Shown here in pieces: positions 43,540 through 55,552 of a DNA stretch of 64,000 nt; position 1 is the stretch's first letter, and each line of letters begins with the position of its first letter. Made by a program: the position numbers and the translations under genes. Origin of the DNA: Cornus controversa (taxonomy: Eukaryota; Streptophyta; Magnoliopsida; Cornales; Cornaceae). The notes beneath the pieces are model-generated. The model saw nothing but the letters and a program-made list of their open reading frames with translations. It did no database searches and had not been told where the DNA came from. The stretch covers positions 88,987,270-89,051,269 of the forward strand of contig CM048846.1 in assembly GCA_026545225.1 (NCBI GenBank), read 5' to 3'.

Positions 43540-45106
43540 TTGAAGCTGGAGGCTGTTCAATGTTCTGTAGTACCAGAAAGGAAACAGAATAAAGCAGTCA
43601 TACTTGGGAGGAATTCATATTATAAGTTGTATATATATGCATATTCACAAGAATATAAACATTTAGGCACATAAATAAGAATGTGAAATTTGTTGAACCA
43701 GCAAACATGAGAAAGATAAGTAGAGCTGAATGAAACATATTGCTACGTAAAAAGTTGTCAACAAGAATAACAGGATGCAGCGTATAATCTTCAAATCCCA
43801 TATGTGCACTACAAGCCATTTTGAGATCAAGCTATTCTATCACCCAATGAGTATGGCCAAGAAGCCAGAGAAATTATATCTAAGATAGTAGACTGATTGA
43901 AACAACAATTGTCAGCTTGCTTGATTGAAACTCACAGGAAAATGGAAGAAAGTAACAATTCGAATCTTAAAGTTCAAAATTTGTTAACCTGATTGAACTA
44001 TTTGGTTATGTGGAGGTCATATTTACATTTCCCCAGTAGCATTATGGAATTATTTGTCAGGGAAAAAAAATTAAGCCCGTGAAGTGCCTTTATTTTATCA
44101 TCAATCTTTTAGTTACCAAAAAGATTACAGACAACGTAAAGCATAAAATTCCATATCTGACTTTCAAATCCTTTCCTCAGTATTATTAGTAAACAAAACT
44201 AATTCATAATAGATAAACATGCACGAATAATTCCATACTAATAGGCGACAACAGTTGAAAGATTAATTCATATACATAAACATAAACTAATCCCCGATTT
44301 GCTTCAGATTCAAAGGTAACAGAGAAAGCCCCAAAATTGATTGATATGTGAATCTGTGATAATACCCAATAACTCTCTTCAGATTTATCTCCTTGTGTAT
44401 AGTTTTATAGTTAATTTGAATTATGAAAATCAAGAAACAGCATTACGAAATATATACATATACATAGATGAAGAGATGTGAAAGTTATACATAAGAGATA
44501 GAGAGAGACACACACGCACCTGTTTTTCCTGTAGAAAAGATGAAGTTGTTGCTTGTAGCAAGAGCGATACGTACACAACATCACTCTATCTCTCTCTCTC
44601 CCGATTGACAAAGGTTACCTTCGTTGAATTGTGCATCTTGGGCGGACCAAGAACTCAATAAGACCCGAATACAACTTTTTATCGTTTCGACAATTATTTT
44701 ACAATTTTAGCTTCAGATTTCGACAATATAGATTTCAAGTTAGCATGAATATATCTTTTTCAACCTTTTTTTTTTAATTTTAATTTATTGTATATTAATT
44801 CTTTAGAATTAATATTTTGACAATTTATTTTATAAATTTTCAATATATACATTGAGTTTTAAATTTTTTTTTTTTTTTTTATAAGTAGAGTGATATAACT
44901 CAACTAATCTAAGACCAACCTAAGTTTGATTTTTCTAACCAAAGCTTTACTCAAAATTTAAATACTTAAACATGTTACACAAACATTAAATTGAAACTTG
45001 AATATGTTAGGTTGGGTTTAGCTTGAATTGAATCTTTTATAATTTAGGTTGGGTCTGGATTGATTTCGCAATCCTCCGAACCTATCGGAGTTGTATTATT
45101 ACTTTA
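43540..45106 (-). promoter_or_regulatory. ATG16 5' leader exons, leader intron and upstream region
   Basis: Candidate leader parts on the minus strand: an exon around 44636-44518 ending either AAG|GTAACC at 44619 or CAG|GTGCGT at 44518, and a 26-nt exon 43564-43539 between CTACAG and GTAACT. A GA-rich leader-like tract lies at 44580-44605. Beyond 44650 the sequence is AT-rich spacer up to the retrotransposon. No gene other than ATG16 is supported. Confidence 0.4.
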
Positions 45107-45111
45107 GTCTC

Positions 45112-45422
45112 TGTAGCACAAGAAAAAATACCGCTATATGACACGTGTAATTAACAGGATACGTGGCAGCCATGTCACCCCCGACAAAATAACGTAGATA
45201 CCAAAGAAATCCCCAGATCTCCTCCCAAATTGCCAATATTTGAGCACTAAATTCCTGCAACCAATAAAGGCATAATTTCATCCTATTAAACGGAGAAATT
45301 ATGGGCACAATGACTGTACTCATGATACTATTTAAATGCTGAATAAAGAATGAAAGGGGAGGAATAATTTTTCCAATAAGAAATTTTCTGTTAAGTGTAG
45401 TAGCAGTTTTTCTGTACCTACA
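45112..45422 (+). repeat. 5' LTR of the Tat element
   Basis: TGTAGCACAAG to CTGTACCTACA, inverted ends TGTAG/CTACA. It contains G-box/ABRE-like motifs (ACACGTGT near 45140, ATACGTGGC near 45160) and a TTTAAAT TATA-like element near 45330. It matches the 3' LTR except for two transitions (C/T in CCTG-AACC, G/A in TTAT-GGC). Confidence 0.96.
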
Positions 45423-45425
45423 CTT

Positions 45426-45443
45426 TGGCGCCGTCTGTGGGAA
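45426..45443 (+). other. Primer-binding site of the Tat element
   Basis: TGGCGCCGTCTGTGGGAA begins 3 nt after the 5' LTR. TGGCGCCGT matches the 3' end of plant tRNA-Asp in complement, from memory; the match decays after that. Confidence 0.6.
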
Positions 45444-45473
45444 CGAAACAGTCCATAGATTCCTGAGGAGTTT

Positions 45474-47012
45474 ATGCCTGTACAGCTACGTTCCGGAACT
45501 ATAGCGGGGCAACAGTCACCCGCACCAGACCACTCGATGGACCAGAATCAGACACAAGAACAGCTTCTACAGGAGATGCGGAAGCATTTGGAAGAATCCA
45601 ACCGAAGGAACGAACTACTGCAGGAAAAGATCGCCCGACTCACTGAAGAAAGACCGGAGAACGCTTCCCCTGAGAGGGGGGCCTCAGTAGAATATGATTC
45701 TGCTCGGGACGAGGGACGGACAGCAGAACTACCGGGATCCCAAACCACCAGACCGGACGTCAGTTACGACGCGCTGACCAAACGTCTGGAGGAGGTTAAC
45801 GCCGATATCAAGGACCTGAAAAACCTGACCCCCGCAGATCTGGCAACCCAGGTTGCTAGCAAGGTGATACAATCTCCTTTTTCAGATGAAATAAGAAGGT
45901 CACCTAACCCGAAGAAATTCACTCTCCCGAGCTTCATCACCTTTGATGGCACGACCGATCCTGTTGACCATCTCTTCCATGTGCAGCAAATGATGACTCT
46001 GCACGCTGAGGACGAAAACCTCATGTGCAAGGTTTTTCCAACTAGCCTGTCTGGAGCGGCTCTAACCTGGTTTAAACAACAGCCTTCAGGAACAATTCTC
46101 AGTTTCACGAAACTATGTGAACTTTTCATCGCGCAATACATCGGTAACCGGCGACAGAAGAAAACAATTTCTTCGCTTTTTACCATGAAGCAAACGAAGG
46201 GGGAGACCCTGAAATCCTTCATGACCAGATTCAATCTGGAAATGTCTCTGATAGATGGCTGTGACCAAGCTGCGGCCGTGGAAGCCTTCAAAATAGCCAT
46301 GATCCCCGGTTCGAAATTCCACTCGTCCTTGGTCAGAAAAACCCCCAAGACTATGGGTGATTTAAATGCAAAAGCGCAGGGATATCTCAGCCTCGAAGAA
46401 GATGAAGCCCTGCGACAGCAAAGGACAGCATTGATCAGTGTTGGGCCCTTGCCCAAGGACAAGGGCGATAAGCCAAAGACTCAGAGCAGGGTATCCCTCG
46501 TACCTTCTACGTCAGGGAAACGTCCCAGGTCCGAAGAAAAGAACACGCCACTGAAATGCACCCTGGCGAGATTATACCAAGAAAACAAGGGTCGGGGTAT
46601 ATTCCGAACACCTCCACTGATCCGAGTCCCAGCCGAACTCAGAGATAAAAGCAAACATTGTGCGCTACACCAGGATTACGGTCACACCACTAATGAATGT
46701 CGGAATCTCAGAGGCCAGACAGAGGCGATCATCGCCAAAGGGGGTCTAGCGGAGTATGTGGTGAAGGGACAATCTACTCAGAACGAACGCAATGCTCCTG
46801 ACCGAAGAGAGAATCTGAACCAGAATTCTATCAGGACGATCAATATGATACACGGCTACGCAACCAAGGTAAACCAAGGATCGAATCGATCTGTCCTTCG
46901 CCAAGCCAAAAAGATACAGAAGATGGCGGAAATCAATTCTATTCAAACCACAGGTTCCGACACTCAGATCACGTTCGGAGATCCAGACCTAATGAGGGTA
47001 ACTCCCTCATGA
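45474..47012 (+). CDS. Gag of the Tat retrotransposon
   Basis: An intact 512-residue frame. Residues 15-70 are predicted coiled-coil-like. The retrotransposon gag (capsid) domain spans about 165-260 (ALTWFKQQPSGTI, then FIAQYIGNRRQKKTI and ETLKSFMTRFN). A zinc-knuckle-like CALHQDYGHTTNEC lies near residue 401. It forms the virus-like particle that packages element RNA. Its stop TGA is at 47010-47012, and the protease frame is +1 to it. Tat elements usually have one continuous gag-pol frame, so this is either a one-base change or a +1 frameshift site in the 8-nt overlap 47002-47009. The codon usage and the G+C content are clearly higher than in flanking genome. Confidence 0.92.
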   Translation: MPVQLRSGTIAGQQSPAPDHSMDQNQTQEQLLQEMRKHLEESNRRNELLQEKIARLTEERPENASPERGASVEYDSARDEGRTAELPGSQTTRPDVSYDALTKRLEEVNADIKDLKNLTPADLATQVASKVIQSPFSDEIRRSPNPKKFTLPSFITFDGTTDPVDHLFHVQQMMTLHAEDENLMCKVFPTSLSGAALTWFKQQPSGTILSFTKLCELFIAQYIGNRRQKKTISSLFTMKQTKGETLKSFMTRFNLEMSLIDGCDQAAAVEAFKIAMIPGSKFHSSLVRKTPKTMGDLNAKAQGYLSLEEDEALRQQRTALISVGPLPKDKGDKPKTQSRVSLVPSTSGKRPRSEEKNTPLKCTLARLYQENKGRGIFRTPPLIRVPAELRDKSKHCALHQDYGHTTNECRNLRGQTEAIIAKGGLAEYVVKGQSTQNERNAPDRRENLNQNSIRTINMIHGYATKVNQGSNRSVLRQAKKIQKMAEINSIQTTGSDTQITFGDPDLMRVTPS

Positions 47013-50000
47013 GGATCCACTGGTAATTAGTCTATTGGTGGCCAACTATTGGGTCAAAAGAGTACTCATCGATGCAGGGTCAAGCGCAAACGTAATGACA
47101 CTGGAGGTATTCAAGCAGCTAGGAATTGGAGGTGACCAGATCAAGCGAGTCGAAGGTTCGCTTGTAGGATTCGACGGAAATAAGGTACTCCCAATTGGGA
47201 CAATAGCGCTGTCTGTGACAGCAGCGCTAAGGACACTCAGGGAGTTATTTGTGATAGCAGACGTACACTCATCTTACAACCTTATAATGGGAAGGGGTTA
47301 GATTCACAGAATGCAGGGAGTGCCATCAACCCTGCACCAAGTAATGAGGTGTCTAACTCCTAACGGCAAAGGAACAGTGGACCTTCAGGGTGATCAGGTG
47401 GCGGCAAAGGAATGTTACTCGCTCACCATCAGAAACACACCAAAAGATGGGAAAACTTCAGAAGCCAACAAGCAATAGCAATCACAGAAACCAAGTGTTC
47501 CAGAGGAACGAGAGGTCGAAGGCGTAGCACAACCCGTAGAGCCACTTCTAGAAGTCCAACTAGGGGACCCAGGAGAAAACAGAAGTACACATATCGAGAC
47601 CTTATTACCGAAAGAGGAGAAGGAAGAGCTGATTGAAGTATTGAGAAGAAACAGAGATGTGTTTGCCTGGACCCACCTCGACATGCCAGGGATGGACCCC
47701 AAGTTGACAAGGCATACATTGAACGTGGACCCTAACTGCATACCCGTTAAACAAAAGCAGAGGAGGTTCGCTCCGGAGAGAAACCAGATAATAGCCGAAG
47801 AGGTGCAACGCCTGCTCCAAGCAAACCTTATCAGAGAAGTAAAATACCCAGAATGGCTTTCCAACGTAGTGGTGGTACAGAAGAAAAATGGGAAGTGGAG
47901 AGTCTGTATCGACTTCACCAACTTGAGCAAGGCTTGCCCAAAGGATAGCTTCCCACTGCCCAAGATAGACCAGATGGTAGACGCCACCGCCGGCTACGAA
48001 CTATTAACTTTCTTGGATGCATACTCAGGCTACAACCAGATCCCGATGGATCCGAAGGACGAGGAGAAGACCTCGTTCATTACTGAACGAGGAACTTACT
48101 GTTATAAGGTAATGCCCTTTGGCCTAAAAAATACTGGGGCAACGTACCAACGAATGATCAATCGTGTCTTCAAAAAATATATCGGCGATACTGTAGAGGC
48201 ATACATTGATGATATGGTGGTCAAAAGCAAAATGAGACAACACCATCTACAACATCTACAGGAGATATTTGAAACCCTCAGAGAACATCGACTGAGACTG
48301 AACCCATCAAAATGTACGTTCGGAGTATCGTCGGGTCAATTCCTCGGCCACATGGTCAGCCAGACAGGAATAGAAATGAGTCCTTCCCAGGTGACAGCAC
48401 TAATTCAGATATCAGAATCGAAGACTTAGCGAGACGTCCAAGTCCTAACCGGACGAATTGCTGCTCTCAGTAGATTCGTATCGCGCCTCTCGGATAAATG
48501 CAAGCCCTTCTTTGATGTTATCCGAAAGAAAAAGGGCGAAGTTTGGGGAGCAGAACAGTCGGAAGCCTTAGAAAGGCTGAAACTATACATGTCCTCGGCA
48601 CCTATACTTGCGATACCAAAGCCGGGGAAAAAATTACATATATATCTGGCAGTGTCCAAAGTATCGACGAGCGCAGCCCTAGTTAGAGAAGAGAACGGAA
48701 AGCAACACCCGGTATACTATTCCAACAAAATAATGACTAATGCCGAAAGCAGATATTCAAAAGCCGAGAAACTGATTCTGGCCTTGGTGCACGCAAAGAA
48801 GAAGCTAAGACACTATTTTGAATCACATCAGATAGTTGTCCCTACTAATCTACCGCTCAAGGCAATCCTTGGCAAGCCGGACATGACAGGGAGGATGATG
48901 AAATGGGCAATGGATCTCAGCGCCTACGGCATCCTCTTCATACCTCGAACGGCTCGCAAAGGTCAGGTGTTGGCCGAATTCTTGTTGGAATACGATGAAC
49001 CAAATGAAAAAGCAGAAAGCTCATCGCAGTGGAAAATACATGTAGATGGATCGTCTAGCCAGAGCGGGGTAGGAGCCGGGGTAGAAGTAATAACCCCCGA
49101 CGGGATTACGTTGCATCATGCCGTCCGGTTTGATTTTGATGCTTCTAACAATGTTGCAGAATATGAAGCCCTCCTCCCCGGACTCCGTCTAGCAAAGTCA
49201 TTACAAATTAGAAGGCTAGCGATATTCAGTGATTCGCAGTTGATAGTGAATCAAGTAAATGGGGAATTCCAGGCTAAAGAAGATAAGATGAACGCGTATC
49301 GAGAAGTCGTGCTCGAAATCATGAAAGAGTTCGACGAGGTAGCCTTAAACCACATTCCACGTGAGGAAAATGAGGCGGCTGACAGGCTGGCTTGCTCGGC
49401 TTCTAGCGCGGACGAATCTTTAACCAGAGTGTCCTCCGTAGAAGAGTTGACGGATTCGAGCATCGGGAAACCATCAGAAGTATTCACAATCCCCAGAGAA
49501 CCAAGTTGGATTGATCCAATAGAGGCGTACCTAAGGAATGGAACCCTTCCTGAACAGAAAAAGGAGGCAAAGAAACTGAGAATGAAGGCTCCAAGGTACA
49601 CAATCATCAACAACCACCTCTACAGGAGATCATTCTCAGGACCATTATTAAAATGTCTAGCACCATCCGAAGCCAAGAGAGTCTTGAAAGAGATCCACGA
49701 GGGAGTCTGTGGAAACCATTCTGGAGGTCGATCTTTAGCCCACAAAGCTTTGACTATCGGATATTTCTGGCCATACATGTCCCGAGACGCAGCGGAATAC
49801 TCCCGAAACTGTGACAAGTGCCAAAAACACGCCCAGCTGCTGCACCAGCCACCAGGGGACTTAAATCCAATGACCAGCCCCTGGCCCTTCGCCCAGTGGG
49901 GGATAGACATGGTGGGGCCCTTGCCGATAGCAGCGCAGAAGAAAAAGTACGTCCTCCTAGCAACGGACTACTTCACCAAATAGGTCGAAGCCGAAGCATA

Positions 50001-50747
50001 CGCGTCAGTGACCCACGTGCAGGTCATAAATTCATTTGGAACCATATCATATGTCGCTTCGGCATCCCTTCGGCAATCATCATGGATAACGAAAAAAACC
50101 TAGACAATCAGTTCACCCAGGGATTCTTTGCAAAATACGGAATCAACCAACGACTTTCCTCAAGGTCATACCCACAAGGGAATGGGCAAGCAGAGATTAC
50201 AAACAAAACCATTTTTAAAAATATAAAGAAGAAGCTTGAAGAAAGGAAAGGCCGCTGGCTGGACGAACTACCGAACGTCCTCTGGGCATATCGGACCACT
50301 CCTCGAAGACCTACGGGTAGTAGTCCCTTCAATCTGACATACGGGATGGAAGCAGTGATTTTGGTCGAGCTAGGCATCCCAACCCTAAGGATCGAATCAT
50401 TCGAAGAGCACAAGAACGATCAACAGATCGGACACGACATCGACTTGATTGAGGAAAAGAGAGAAAATGCACAGATTAGGGTGGCAGCCTACCAACAGAG
50501 ACTTCGCAAGGCGTACAACAAGAAGGTCCTACCCCGATCGTTCGAGCAAGGAGACTGGGTCCTGCGCAAGATCACCAGCAACACCAGAGAGCCAAACGCG
50601 GGAAAGTTCGCAGCTAAATGGGAAGGTCCATTTGAGATAAACGAGGTTATTAGAAAGGGGGCGTACAAGTTACGAAGGATACACGGCAGTGGAGCCATGG
50701 TCGAAAAACCTTGGAACGCAATGCATTTAAAAAGGTACTATGTATAA
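47005..50747 (+). pseudogene. Pol of the Tat retrotransposon, interrupted
   Basis: Frame 1 from 47005 carries the protease (active-site LIDAGSSANV, with Ala where DTG is usual), reverse transcriptase (47641-48429; YIDDMVVKS), RNase H, the second RNase H (about 49030-49400) and the start of integrase (HHCC zinc finger near 49700-49830, WGIDMVGPLP). Integrase continues in another frame from about 50030 to 50747 (YPQGNGQAE with the catalytic Glu, then a C-terminal GAYKLRRI region). In-frame stops, all TAG, are at 47299, 47476, 48427 and 49981. Two of them replace conserved Trp codons (MGRG-W-IH, DYFTK-W-VE). A frameshift lies between 49984 and 50030. Pol is therefore not expressed as one protein unless TAG is read through. 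Confidence 0.9.
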
Positions 50748-50954
50748 GCCTTTGGGCATTTTGTTTTTTAATGGATCTGGAAATCTATTAACTGGTATTA
50801 TCCCACATCGGGTAAACATTGAATCACGGTACTCTTAATATAGCAAGTTCCACCCATCCCACTCAAAGGCAGTGGAATTGCGCGGCAAAGCAGAAGCTTG
50901 CTGCACAATGCCACTGTCTTAAACAATTTTTGTAACGCCTCCACCTGTATGAAA

Positions 50955-51432
50955 GAGACCTTGGCATGACTAGCCGAACGTCTCAGATGAATAAAATTGG
51001 CTAAGGCATGACCAGCCGAGCGCCACACCTGAACGAGAGACCTTGGCATGATTAGCCGAACATCTCAGATGAATAAAATTGGCAAAGGCATGACCAGCCG
51101 AGCGCCACACCTGAACGAGAGACCTTGGCATGATTAGCCGAACGTCTCAGATGAATAAAATTGGCAAAGGCATGACCAGCCGAGCGCCACACCTGAACGA
51201 GAAACCTTGGCATGACTAGCCGAACATCTCAGATGAATAAAATTGGCTAAGGCATGACCAGCCGAGCACCACACCAGAAAGAGAGACATTGGCATGATTA
51301 GCCGAACGTCTCAGATGAATAAAATTGGCAAAGGCATGACCAGCCGAGCGCCACACCTGAACGAGAAACCTTGGCATGACTAGCCGAACGTCTCAGATGA
51401 ATAAAATTGACTAAGGCATGACCAGCCGAAGC
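50955..51432 (+). repeat. 82-bp tandem array in the Tat 3' region, left part
   Basis: Six units; TTGGCATG starts at 50961, 51043, 51125, 51207, 51289 and 51371, an exact 82-bp period. Each unit is two related halves of about 41 bp, one with GGCATGACTAGCCGAACG, the other with GGCATGACCAGCCGAGCG. The sixth unit is cut by the solo LTR insertion. Confidence 0.93.
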
Positions 51433-51437
51433 GCAAA

Positions 51438-54400
51438 TGTCACGCCCCGATTCCCGAGGCCCAGAAACCAAGGTGTGAATCCCGTGAGATCACCCTCACG
51501 ACATAACCTCCACCTGATCATACAATTCAATTTTCTATTATTTTTACGAAAATCGGGCATGACCCATTCTAAATAATCAGCTCCTGGCATATTACACCTG
51601 CTTTACAATTCATATGGACACTTCTGGGCACGTGTCCCCCCAGCATTTATATCTAACCATAAATATGGACACTTCTGGGCCCGTGTCCCCCCAATATTTC
51701 TACAACATGCATAAACAATGATAAATATACATGCCTCAGTCCTTGAATGTCCGTGTTAAATACATACATCACATGAATAAATACAACTGAAGGAACTGAA
51801 TCTACGTAATCGCCTCATACATTTAATCCAAATGTAATACATTTATCTATCCAAAATCCTGAACATAAATTAGATTCTAAGGAATCTAATTACTACCTCT
51901 GTAACTGGTGCTATCAGTTTTCTCAACTGACTCCAAAACCAGCAACACCTGCAAAACCTGGGAGGGGGTGAGCTCCAAGGCCCAACAAGGTATGTAGAAC
52001 CATACTATCACTGCTGCAGCAGGTCGATCTTCACATATTCTCAAAAATATACATGCACTCAAATATATCACATATTTAAGACCATGCCCCACCTAGCATG
52101 CATGAACCAATGATGTATATGGTTACTCTAGCACATATGAACATACAAAATCCACAACGCATGATTTTTGAAATCATTTGCAACATGTTTGAAAGCAGTA
52201 ACCATTCCGCACCAATATGTATATAGAACATATATGTCAACATATTTACATAACTGATGTAAATCAACCACCACATCTCCTACTCATCAAGTAGCACATC
52301 TCAAATGCAATAAAGATGCATTTAAACCATATAACATGCTCAAAAGCAAACATCCAACATATATCATGTCCAAATCCCAAACAACGCATATATAAGAATG
52401 CGTAAAAACATCGCATGCTTCACAATAAAAAAAAATGTAAGCAAGTTCACATACTTGTCCCTCTCCCGGACTCAACCCGATATCCTAACATGATTCTTGA
52501 CCAAATCATGTAACCGAGACCTTTCCCACACCATTCCAACTCCGCCACCGAGTATTTACCTACTCCAAGGTGGATAAACCACCGTCACCGAGTATTTACC
52601 TACTCAAAGATGACTTGGCCCCTGTTTAGAATTCTCACCGAGTATTTACCTACTCCAAGGTGAGTAAACCACAATCACCGAGTATTTACCTACTCCAAAG
52701 TGATTGAGCATCTTTTTGGAATCCCCACCGAGTATTTACCTACTCCAAGGTGAGTAGACCACCGTCACCGAGTATTTACCTACTCCAAAGTGACGTAACC
52801 ACTCCTGTGCCCTCACCGTGACCGAGTATTGACCTACTCTAGGTGATTTGCCCACTTTATGACCACAACCACAACCGAGTATTGACCTACTCTAGGTTAT
52901 TCAACCACACTTCCCCGTTTCCTCACAACGGCACTATATATGCATTTCGAACATATAATAACCCAAACATTCAATGTTCATGCCTCACAATGCCTAAGCT
53001 AGTTAAAAGAACTTAGAATGCATTTCATCTCCACATAACCCACATATAACCACATATGTGTCATTTCCCTCCTATACATGCAATATGGATGCACATATAC
53101 ACAGCATAATATTTTCATGCGTCAACCCATGCTTATGAATACTAAAAAGAAGTATTTGGCATGCTTTTCATCACATTCCAACACATATAGCACATATATG
53201 TTCAATCTTGCATATAAGTCCTATATGCACGTATACTAGCATAAATAGAATCATGCTTCCACTCAAGACATGCATTTACTACAAGTAACTAGCATGCTTT
53301 CCATTCACAACATATATAATCACATATATAATCCGTCACCATATATGTATCAAGAACATATAATACACCTAGCATATCATAATCATGCTTTGCAAATGCC
53401 CGCTAAAAGTTACATTCATACTTAGCCTGCATTTCTACCACTGCGACCATATATACATAACCACATATATATATATATACACTGAACATCATGCATAAAA
53501 GTCACATATGCATACAAGACCACACATAACTAAACATGTACTATTTAGCATGCTTTTTACACAATTTCCATCAATACAATACATGCATATCACGATGCAA
53601 ATAGGTGATTTATTTAACATGTTATCGCTTCCCAAACCCGTACATACATATATATATATACACACACGCATATATATATATATCCTCCCACATCTCATGT
53701 ATGTACAACATCCACCTATACCCACATATATATAAGCACCTATATATACATGTATATACACATACCACATATGATCAAATTAATAACATATGTAAATTAC
53801 TCAACGTAATAAAATGTACGTAAGAGATAGAGGCAAGAATCAACTTGCCTTAGGTCCAGCTTTCGCTAAGTCCGCGCTTGCAAAACGGTCCCTACCAAGC
53901 CCGGTCCAGTCCCTCGTCAAAGCCCACATAACCGACCCAACTCAATCCTTCCATGGTAGTCCCACCATGGCTGCCATCGTGAGCAAAGTCCAGCCAAATC
54001 ATAACCAACTGTGAATCCCTCTCATTCGGTTACCCAAAACAACCCACAACCCGAGTTGCCAACGAACCCCATATGCAACCCACACATAACTCACTGCTAA
54101 GCCGAAACCACTAGCAACCAAATCAAACAGCTACCATGGCCGAAACGGCCTTCACCCAAGGCCACAAGATCGAACACCATCAGTCGAGCCAAACAAAATC
54201 CACAGCCACGGTTGTCACCACGTCCGACCATACCGTGATCAACGATGAACCAAACAGCCCCTAACCGAGCCCCCAAACTGAACTCATCGCCAGCCACAAC
54301 TAAAAACCCAATTCCGAAACTCCGTCGGAACCAACAACTACAAGGACCAAATCCACAGCCAACCATTGCCCAAACTAAACCCATTCTCCTCTTCAACTTG

Positions 54401-55393
54401 TAACAACCAAAACCGTCTCCACTTTGAGCCCAGCCAAACAGCCCCTCCAGCACCAATATGTGCTCTGTAACCATGGACAACTCGAGAAGAAAACTCCACC
54501 ATCAACCGAGCCTCCACCACAGACCCATCCAAACACAACCCAACCGTGGCAGCCACTACTGCTGCTATCCCGAACCCGTGAACACCCAAACCTCACCGAA
54601 AACAACCAAGGAAAATCCCCCTGGAACAACCCATCAGCCGGCTCGAGCCAAGCCCAAGAAGGACCTCAGTCGAACCCAACTGCAACAGCCGAGAACCCCC
54701 ACTGCCTCCAACCGAACCGCCGACCACTACCGATGTTCGCTGCCGGAGCTCACCGAGACAGATCCAGCACGGCCCGAGCACCAGCCGAAGCTGCGAACCA
54801 GGCAGCTCGCACCACCGCCGGAACCACCATCAGCTGCCGTCACCGGCCCACCGCCAGCGAACCAGTCCCGCAACCCCAGCCGCGAAACGACCACCGCCGC
54901 TCGTCAGCCGCCACTCCAGTCGTTGCCGGAGCACCGCCGTCGCCCAGGCGAAGCCCCGCCGTGAGCACCGCCAGCCGATCTTGCCTTCAGCTTCTCTCTC
55001 TCTCCCCGATCTCTCCTTCTCGGGTTCTCTTTCTCTCTCCCCGATTCTCTTTCTTCTCTTCTTTTTCTTTTCTTTTTCTCTTTTCTCGGCTGACCCATGT
55101 GGTCTCTTCTCCTCTTCTAATATACACCACACACTTTCTTATTCTCCCCCAGCCACATATATATAACATATTTATATATATATATATCCAAATCAGCCCA
55201 TGTGCAAGAATGAGGCATATATACATGTATACATACCTATACTATACATATACATATTACACTACACACACATACATTCACAAGTATTTATAATTTAATA
55301 TAAATACACTTACCACAACTATATATATATATATATCCCTATATATACATATATATATATATAACTACGTCCTCCACCAATATATATATAATT

Positions 55394-55459
<66 letters not shown>

Positions 55460-55547
55460 CCACATTCTTTTCGAATTTAATTTATTCGAAAAAATAAATC
55501 CGGTCAAAATCCACCCGGAACCGATCAAAATAATCCCGGTCCTTACA
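51438..55547 (-). mobile_element. Solo LTR of about 4.1 kb nested in the Tat array, probably Tekay/Del-like chromovirus
   Basis: Starts TGTCACGCCCCGATTC and ends CCGGTCCTTACA on the plus strand; read on the minus strand it is TGTAAGGACCGGG...GGGGCGTGACA, the end pattern of long chromoviral LTRs. A perfect 5-bp duplication GCAAA (51433-51437, 55548-55552) proves the insertion, and the joined flanks reproduce an array unit. No gag or pol and no second LTR are inside. It holds a stem-loop repeat array at 52545-52900, a G+C-rich stretch (about 53840-54990) ending in a CT-rich tract, and long TA microsatellites. The 289-codon plus-strand frame at 54424-55293 is Pro/Ser-rich without domain and is probably not a gene. 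Lineage is inferred from the ends only. Confidence 0.75.
52545..52900. repeat. Eight stem-loop repeats in the large solo LTR
   Basis: The 26-29-bp unit CACCGAGTATTTACCTACTC followed by CAAGGTG occurs at about 52545, 52585, 52636, 52676, 52726, 52765, 52819 and 52873, at about 40-50-bp spacing. Each unit is an imperfect palindrome: CACC pairs with GGTG, and GAGTA with TACTC around a 6-base loop. The last two have a G for T in the loop and a shorter right arm. Confidence 0.85.
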
Positions 55548-55552
55548 GCAAA

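Noticed and set aside
45764..46462. 232-codon minus-strand frame opposite gag
   Set aside because: Shadow of the gag frame; composition follows from the codon usage of gag.
52545..52900. CRISPR-like array
   Set aside because: Plant nuclear DNA inside an LTR; spacers are short, similar to each other and unequal, and the repeats are diverged.
54424..55293. 289-codon plus-strand frame, Pro/Thr/Ser-rich
   Set aside because: It lies inside the 4.1-kb solo LTR, overlaps long frames in other phases, runs into a CT-rich tract and TA repeats, and has no domain. High G+C content explains the open frames.
51438..55547. A complete nested retrotransposon
   Set aside because: Only one copy of the terminal sequence, no gag, pol or primer-binding site; solo LTR fits better.
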